Source: Bacteroidales bacterium (lineage in GTDB: Bacteria > Bacteroidota > Bacteroidia > Bacteroidales > WCHB1-69). From it: a stretch of 10,387 nucleotides of DNA. Below, piece by piece: positions 6,316-10,387 of this stretch; position 1 is the first letter of the stretch, and each line of letters starts with the position of its first letter. The stretch is taken from positions 1 to 10,387 of the forward strand of contig JAQUGA010000079.1 of NCBI GenBank assembly GCA_028684405.1, in the 5' to 3' direction. The position numbers were made by a program, and so were the translations under genes. The notes under the pieces were generated by a model. It ran no database searches and was not told the DNA's origin. It worked only from the letters and a program-made list of their open reading frames with translations.

Positions 6316-7441
6316 AATTGAATATCTTTTTGTAAATTGTGAAAAACGTATTTATTCCAGTTTCAATAATATTATCTGGAAAATCGAAGTCTGGATTATG
6401 AAGTTGAGGCTGATGGATACCTGAACCCAAACCAAAATAACAAGCCTCGAACTTTTCCGTGTAATATCCAAAATCTTCCGACCATTTAAAAGGTGTTTTC
6501 ACAAACTCAATTTCTAAACCTAATTGCTTTGCCGATTCCTCCACCATATCCACACATCGATCACTATTGACTGTGGCCGGAAAGACTTCGCTGTAAGAAA
6601 ATACACATTTCAAGTTTTCGGAACGTGATATTTCCTGAATTATTTTTTCACAATAAGAAGTGAGCAAATTCATATCTTCATTCTCGAAAGCCCGTAACGT
6701 AATTCTCATTTCAGCATAGCCGGGGGACGTTCCAAAAGAAATTTCACCCAACTGTATGTGAATAATAGTCAGCAAAATAAAATCTGTAAACAGAGTTTTG
6801 TCCTCTCGTAAATCATGCAACTTGTTAATTATTTGAGAAATAGCCCCGGTAGGACTAATCCCATTTTCAGGTTCTGCAGCATGAGATGATTTTCCAATTA
6901 GCTTCACCGTCATTCCTTTAGAAGCCGAAGCAAAACTTCCTTTTTTCAAAATAATATTATGTTTTTCAAAACCAGGCACATTGTGAAGTGCAAAAATACA
7001 ATCGGGATGTATGTTTTTAAACTTTGGGTTTTCTAAAACATCACGCGCACCCTGCTCTACTTCTTCTGCTGGCTGAAAAAGCAATATCACTCTCCCTTTT
7101 GTTGGACGGTTGTTTGATATTTTTTGAGCCAAACCTGCTAAAATAGCCATATGGCCATCATGTCCGCAAACATGAGAGATATTTTCATTTACTGATTTAT
7201 GTTCTATTTCAGATGTTTCTTTAATAGGCAAAGCGTCTAATTCGGCTCTAAATAAGACTGTTTTTCCCTTTTCTTTTCCTTTAAAAACAAACAAAACTCC
7301 AGTATCACCAAGCCGAATAGTTTCATCCGGATTGAACTCATTTATAAAGCGAATAATTCGCTCTGTCGTTTTAAATTCCTTGTTGGAAATTTCAGGATAT
7401 TTATGCAACTCCCTTCTTAAATCTATTATTTTTTCATTCAT
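6305..7441 (-). CDS. M20D-family amidohydrolase (N-acyl-amino-acid hydrolase type)
   Basis: A 378-residue cytoplasmic metallohydrolase of full family length, of the type that cleaves N-acyl or N-acetyl groups from amino acids (hippurate/IAA-amino-acid hydrolase relatives). It begins LRRELHKYPEIS. The metal ligands are all present: C92 and H94 in VCGHDGH, E126/E127 in LFQPAEE, H153 in ALHNVP, and H348 in LHNP. The lid domain carries GKSSHAAEPENGISP (183-197), and the end has WSEDFGYY and GIHQPQLHNPDFDFPDN. Cysteine as a metal ligand is typical of the M20D branch. It is the first gene of a two-gene unit: a strong promoter match lies about 55-85 bases upstream, and its TGA overlaps the racemase start. 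The pairing suggests use of N-acylated amino acids, one enzyme freeing the amino acid and the other changing its stereochemistry. The actual substrate is unknown. Confidence 0.9.
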   Translation of the reverse strand: MNEKIIDLRRELHKYPEISNKEFKTTERIIRFINEFNPDETIRLGDTGVLFVFKGKEKGKTVLFRAELDALPIKETSEIEHKSVNENISHVCGHDGHMAILAGLAQKISNNRPTKGRVILLFQPAEEVEQGARDVLENPKFKNIHPDCIFALHNVPGFEKHNIILKKGSFASASKGMTVKLIGKSSHAAEPENGISPTGAISQIINKLHDLREDKTLFTDFILLTIIHIQLGEISFGTSPGYAEMRITLRAFENEDMNLLTSYCEKIIQEISRSENLKCVFSYSEVFPATVNSDRCVDMVEESAKQLGLEIEFVKTPFKWSEDFGYYTEKFEACYFGLGSGIHQPQLHNPDFDFPDNIIETGINTFFTIYKKIFNYGL

Positions 7442-7495
7442 AAAATTTATCTATCCATTCTGTAATTAGTTTGCTCTTTGTAATCAAGCTATTAG

Positions 7496-7527
7496 CAAAG
7501 TTAATTTAATTTTCTCAGAAATACAAA
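7496..7527 (-). promoter_or_regulatory. Promoter of Bacteroidota type for the amidohydrolase-racemase operon
   Basis: Minus strand: TTTG (7527-7524), 20-base spacer, TAACTTTG (7503-7496). Both elements fit the TTTG / TAnnTTTG consensus exactly, and the spacing is the expected one. The start of transcription would fall near 7490, giving a leader of about 50 bases before the amidohydrolase ATG. This is the best promoter match in the window. Confidence 0.7.
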
Positions 7528-7600
7528 TAGGAATTGCCAGCCAAGTGCCAGGCGGCAGACAGTAGAAGCAAAAAGTTTCAAATGGTGAAAATATTCAATT

Positions 7601-7633
7601 TTGCGAAAATATCGTGGTTCATCCTTTTCGCAA
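7601..7633. repeat. Hairpin with 9-base perfect arms
   Basis: TTGCGAAAA (7601-7609) is exactly inverted as TTTTCGCAA (7625-7633), loop of 15 bases. It lies between the lipoprotein gene and the next promoter, where a transcript end is expected. Downstream on the minus strand the sequence is AT-rich (AATTGAATATTTT) but without a clean U-run, so terminator function is only possible. Confidence 0.4.
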
Positions 7634-7665
7634 TTCATCCTTTAGGCGATGCAGTCTATCCCGAG

Positions 7666-7708
7666 AATCAGTACTCAACGACCTCGAAACGTGCAACTGA
7701 TTCGAGGT
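7666..7708. repeat. Two mutually exclusive hairpins
   Basis: ACCTCGAA (7681-7688) pairs exactly with TTCGAGGT (7701-7708) across 12 bases. AATCAGT (7666-7672) pairs exactly with ACTGATT (7696-7702). The two pairings share bases 7701-7702 and their arms interleave, so they cannot both form. This resembles attenuator-style switching, but no leader peptide or U-run accompanies it, and no gene starts just downstream except the amidohydrolase about 225 bases away. Confidence 0.35.
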
Positions 7709-7739
7709 GAGAGTTTCAAAAAGGTATAAGTGACAGAGT

Positions 7740-7774
7740 AATTGAGTAAAACTCTTAACTTTTAATTCTCAATT
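7740..7774 (-). terminator. Possible terminator of the OmpA lipoprotein operon
   Basis: AATTGAG (7740-7746) and CTCAATT (7768-7774) form a 7-base stem starting 26 bases after the lipoprotein stop codon, with a smaller nested GAGT/ACTC pair inside. On the transcript a CTTTTTG run follows some 15-20 bases further on (about 7716-7722). The stem is AT-rich and the U-run distant, so the call is weak. Confidence 0.3.
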
Positions 7775-7799
7775 CATAATTAACATTTTAAACCACTCC

Positions 7800-9278
7800 T
7801 TATTTTGTGTATATTTTCAGCTCCAACCTACGTTGTTGTTTGCTATCTTTAGCATCTGACGAAAAAGTTTTTCCAAAATTCTGAACATAAATATTTTCTA
7901 CCGCAATCCATTGTGACAGAATTTCCATCATATAATTAATTCGCTTATTGGTAATTTCCTTGTTTATTTTCTCACTGCCCGAACTATCAGTATAGCCGGA
8001 AATCGTTATTTTAGAAATATTATTATCCTTGATGCTTTGCTTTAGCGTTTTTATAAGACTGTCTTCGAAGAGTGGTTTTATACTCCCTAAACCATAAAAA
8101 GCAACAAGCAATGAAGTGTCTGATGGCAAAGTTTTAAGAACTTTTTTCTCATTTATTCGAAGAAAAGCAATCGTATCCATGCCTGCTTTAATTTCTTTTT
8201 CTAAGTTTAACAAACGGCTTTTAGAAAGTGCTAAAGAATCTTTTAAAGACTGATTATCAGCATCTTTATGAGCAATTAAAAGATTTTTGGAAGCTTGCAT
8301 CTCTTTAAACTCTTTTTCTATATAAACAGTATCTATTTCAGGCTCTTGAAGTTGAAAAATTTGCAATCGACTTTGCAAAATCCGAATGCTGTCTTTTTGA
8401 GCATCTTGAAATCTTTGATTTTGCAATTGGCTTTGCAACAAGAGTATGGAATCTTTTTGAGATTGATGTAGTTGAGTATTTAGCAATTGATTTTGTAAAA
8501 GCTGTATCGTATCACCTTTTACTTTTAACAGTTTCTGAACCGATTTTTCACTTTGTTGGCTTTGTTTGTTTAATGTTTTTTCAGGTTCATTATAAACGTA
8601 CACAATTTCAGTTTTTGGGGTATCCTTGTTTTTCATCTCAAGCAATTGATTACGCAATAGGTAAATTGAATCATTTTTGGAACGCAACATTTGACTTGTG
8701 TTTGCATCACTCGAAAGAGTGCTTTTTTCGTTGTTTATATATATTGTATCTGCTTTTGAATTAGCATTGCTCTTCAGTTCTGCCATCTGAAGATTTAACA
8801 AAGCTATAATCTCGTTGTTTGACTGAAGTAGCTTTTCACAATCAAATTCCGAATAAATGCTATCTGAAATCTGCTTATTATAAATTTTATTCACTCTTAA
8901 AACGGTATCCAATTTAGAAACATTTTGAAGTTCAAACATCTGTTTATTTAATTGCTGAATAGAGTCCGTAATCGCGATCAGCATTTTTTTAACTTCATAT
9001 TGAAAACTGCTGTCCGAAGATGTTTCCAGTGCTCCTTTTGCTATTTGTGTATAAACTAGCATTTTTGGCTCATCCACAAGACTTGTATCCGTAAGATAAA
9101 CGGAAGTGGCATCTTCCACCATATCCGTTATGGTATCAGCAAGAGCAATTGTATCCGTGTTTTGCAATGCATTATCTACATACAAACTCACATAACTCGG
9201 TTCTTGAACCTTGCATGCGGCAATGAAAAGTGCGACAAAGCCTGTTAAGACAATTCTTATTATTTTATTCCCATCCAT
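7800..9278 (-). CDS. OmpA-family lipoprotein with long coiled-coil repeat region
   Basis: A 492-residue envelope lipoprotein. The signal peptide ends in LFIAAC (Cys 22). Residues about 95-380 are rich in Gln, Lys, Leu, Asp and Ser and should form extended coiled coil. Within it are three 20-residue repeats at 255-274, 275-294 and 295-314, each starting [GK]D[TS]I and continuing L-L/I-L-Q-x-[QR]-L (DNA 8516-8337, 60-base period). A looser repeat of 'DTIYI' or 'TEIVYV' blocks recurs at about 123, 176, 223 and 315. The C-terminus (about 390-490) is an OmpA-like peptidoglycan-binding domain with ISGYTDSSGSEKIN, an NKRINYM helix and QQRRLELKIY. It probably links the outer membrane to peptidoglycan. 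Its start lies 19 bases inside the upstream barrel-like gene, so the two are probably one unit. No specific system is identified. Confidence 0.85.
   Translation of the reverse strand: MDGNKIIRIVLTGFVALFIAACKVQEPSYVSLYVDNALQNTDTIALADTITDMVEDATSVYLTDTSLVDEPKMLVYTQIAKGALETSSDSSFQYEVKKMLIAITDSIQQLNKQMFELQNVSKLDTVLRVNKIYNKQISDSIYSEFDCEKLLQSNNEIIALLNLQMAELKSNANSKADTIYINNEKSTLSSDANTSQMLRSKNDSIYLLRNQLLEMKNKDTPKTEIVYVYNEPEKTLNKQSQQSEKSVQKLLKVKGDTIQLLQNQLLNTQLHQSQKDSILLLQSQLQNQRFQDAQKDSIRILQSRLQIFQLQEPEIDTVYIEKEFKEMQASKNLLIAHKDADNQSLKDSLALSKSRLLNLEKEIKAGMDTIAFLRINEKKVLKTLPSDTSLLVAFYGLGSIKPLFEDSLIKTLKQSIKDNNISKITISGYTDSSGSEKINKEITNKRINYMMEILSQWIAVENIYVQNFGKTFSSDAKDSKQQRRLELKIYTK
8337..8516 (-). repeat. 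Three in-frame 60-base tandem repeats in the OmpA lipoprotein gene
   Basis: The units encode residues 255-274, 275-294 and 295-314 of the lipoprotein. The second and third share the lead KDSI and the pattern L-Q-S-x-L-Q. The period is exactly 20 codons, so gain or loss of a unit would keep the frame and change the length of the coiled coil. The copies have diverged at the base level, so recent slippage is not evident. Confidence 0.6.
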
Positions 9279-10387
9279 AAGTTAAGTTCTAGGGCTAAAC
9301 CTGCCGTTGGTATTACTGATATATTTCTATAATTCTGACTTCCTTTTTCGCCTATTACTAGCACTCCAGCATTAAAGCGAATCACTTTAAATAAGCGGAA
9401 TCCAAGTCCGGCATAAACGGGCAAGTTAACGCCTGGGGTAACAAATTCAGTTCCTCTTTCATCATACACAGATTTAAACAAAACGCCGGTCGAAAAACCA
9501 AAAGAATCAAACATTCGCATTTTTGAGGTCAGCTTGCTTTTATTATTAAAAGGTATGGTTAAACCGATACCGGGTGTAAAATCAATGTTTTGCATAGAAG
9601 TATTATTAATGTTTACAGTTTTATTCCAAGCATAAACGCCAATATTAACGGGCAAAGTAAAAGCTTCCTTGTCTGTTTCTACAGCCGTAATATTAGCCTG
9701 TCTGTGATGTTGCACCAACTGACTATTTATATATGGTGTAATTTCTGAACTAATCAAACGTACAAGATGCTCTACTTTATCGGAAATTGATTTACGTGCA
9801 ATTGTATCAATTTCTTTTTGGCTTTTCTTTTTAAAGAAATTGCCAAACCTGAAATCACTGGTCTTTTTTAGCTCATCCAATACCAAAGCGGATGGGGCTT
9901 GCATAGGAATTCCATTTTTTGACTCATAGAGCGTAAATGATTCGGTTATAAGTTGACTTAATTTCTGATAAACATCCTTCGGTTTATTGACAGTTACTTT
10001 TTTTCCGTCGAAATAGATATTGTTCATTAATAAAAAACGAACTCTGTCTTCAATGTTTTTATGCAGATATTCCTTTTGAGTTTGAGATAACAACTTGTAT
10101 ATAACCACATTAAAATCGTATTTCGTATTCGATTTAAGAATAGGTGGAACAACAATATTAAAGGTTTCTGATTTGTTATCTTCGCATCGGTTCCATGCAA
10201 AAGAATGCAAAACAAAATCTTTGCCCTGATAAGAGATATTTACTTTCACAAACTCTATTTCACTTCCGGCTTCTCCGCTAATAGCAAAAGGTTTATCAAA
10301 TGGAATTTTGGGGTTATTGAAAAAGGATTCAGATTCAAAATCAACTTTTACGCTTCTCTCTTGAGCATTTGCGAAGAGAAAAATCAT
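9260..10387 (-). CDS. Exported protein with probable C-terminal beta-barrel, 5' end outside window
   Basis: The visible 375 residues start at the window edge with MIFLFANAQ, which looks like the end of a signal peptide (cleavage after ANA), so the true start is probably beyond base 10387. Residues about 20-100 look like a beta-sandwich or Ig-like domain. About 105-235 is mostly helical and charged. About 243-375 shows alternating-hydrophobic strands such as LPVNIGVYAW, FTPGIGLTIPF, FGFSTGVLF, LPVYAGLGFRLF and LALELNLWMGI, as expected for an outer-membrane barrel of six to eight strands. The gene overlaps the OmpA lipoprotein gene by 19 bases. Together they suggest an outer-membrane barrel with a peptidoglycan-anchoring partner. 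I do not recognise the family. Confidence 0.75.
   Translation of the reverse strand: MIFLFANAQERSVKVDFESESFFNNPKIPFDKPFAISGEAGSEIEFVKVNISYQGKDFVLHSFAWNRCEDNKSETFNIVVPPILKSNTKYDFNVVIYKLLSQTQKEYLHKNIEDRVRFLLMNNIYFDGKKVTVNKPKDVYQKLSQLITESFTLYESKNGIPMQAPSALVLDELKKTSDFRFGNFFKKKSQKEIDTIARKSISDKVEHLVRLISSEITPYINSQLVQHHRQANITAVETDKEAFTLPVNIGVYAWNKTVNINNTSMQNIDFTPGIGLTIPFNNKSKLTSKMRMFDSFGFSTGVLFKSVYDERGTEFVTPGVNLPVYAGLGFRLFKVIRFNAGVLVIGEKGSQNYRNISVIPTAGLALELNLWMGIK

Larger units (their letters stand above)
7442..7799. other. 358-base intergenic region between the OmpA lipoprotein gene and the amidohydrolase operon
   Basis: No coding frame is convincing. From the right: an AT-rich inverted repeat after the lipoprotein stop codon (7740-7774), alternative hairpins (7666-7708), a 9-base hairpin (7601-7633), and the amidohydrolase promoter (7496-7527). 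A locally GC-richer stretch at about 7537-7567 (GCCAAGTGCCAGGCGGCAGA and neighbours) has no recognised function. Confidence 0.6.

Noticed and set aside
7661..7710. tRNA-like fold around the GATTCGAGG sequence
   Set aside because: No acceptor stem, anticodon loop or full T-loop can be drawn; the segment is better explained by the alternative hairpins.
8337..8516. CRISPR array from the regular 60-base repeats
   Set aside because: The repeats are in frame within a gene, encode coiled-coil units, are diverged, and have no unique spacers.
10385..10387. ATG at the right edge as the true start of the barrel-like gene
   Set aside because: Only nine residues (MIFLFANAQ) would precede the apparent signal-peptide cleavage, too few for an export signal, so the start is probably outside the window.

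Overview
The window looks like a Bacteroidota chromosome, probably from the order Bacteroidales or a relative. It is AT-rich. Two intergenic regions carry close matches to the Bacteroidota sigma-factor promoter (TTTG, 20-base spacer, TAnnTTTG). The exported proteins include lipoproteins and an OmpA-type protein, and the left-edge recombinase has the 'YSEKTIKTY' core-binding domain typical of this phylum. Every gene I can support lies on the minus strand, so transcription runs right to left.

Layout from right to left. (a) 10387-7800: a two-gene overlapping pair made of an exported protein with a probable C-terminal beta-barrel (5' end outside the window) and a long coiled-coil OmpA-family lipoprotein; this looks like an envelope module of unknown purpose. 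(b) 7799-7442: a gap with hairpins and a strong promoter match. (c) 7441-5164: an 11-base-overlapping pair, an M20D amidohydrolase and a stand-alone alanine-racemase-family enzyme, which together could deacylate N-acyl amino acids and then racemise the product. (d) 5163-4534: a 630-base gap with a mosaic of direct and inverted repeats, then a promoter and a structured leader. (e) 4533-3460: a protein resembling the bacterial archaeo-eukaryotic release-factor-like (baeRF) families. (f) 3454-3141: a truncated and frameshifted gene remnant. (g) 3108-1418: a small beta-grasp-like protein translationally coupled (ATGA overlap) to a 5'-nucleotidase/metallophosphatase lipoprotein. (h) 1417-973: a gap with a G-rich tract and a cluster of short direct and inverted repeats. 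(i) 972-1: the first 324 residues of a tyrosine recombinase with three HARP-like repeats in front of its core-binding domain, running off the left edge.

Most of the window reads as small host operons separated by repeat-rich AT-rich gaps. The parts that depart most from routine are the recombinase with its unusual N-terminus and adjacent repeat cluster, the amidohydrolase-racemase pair, the beta-grasp/nucleotidase pair, and the repeat mosaic at 4840-5134. I found no rRNA, tRNA, CRISPR array or complete insertion sequence.
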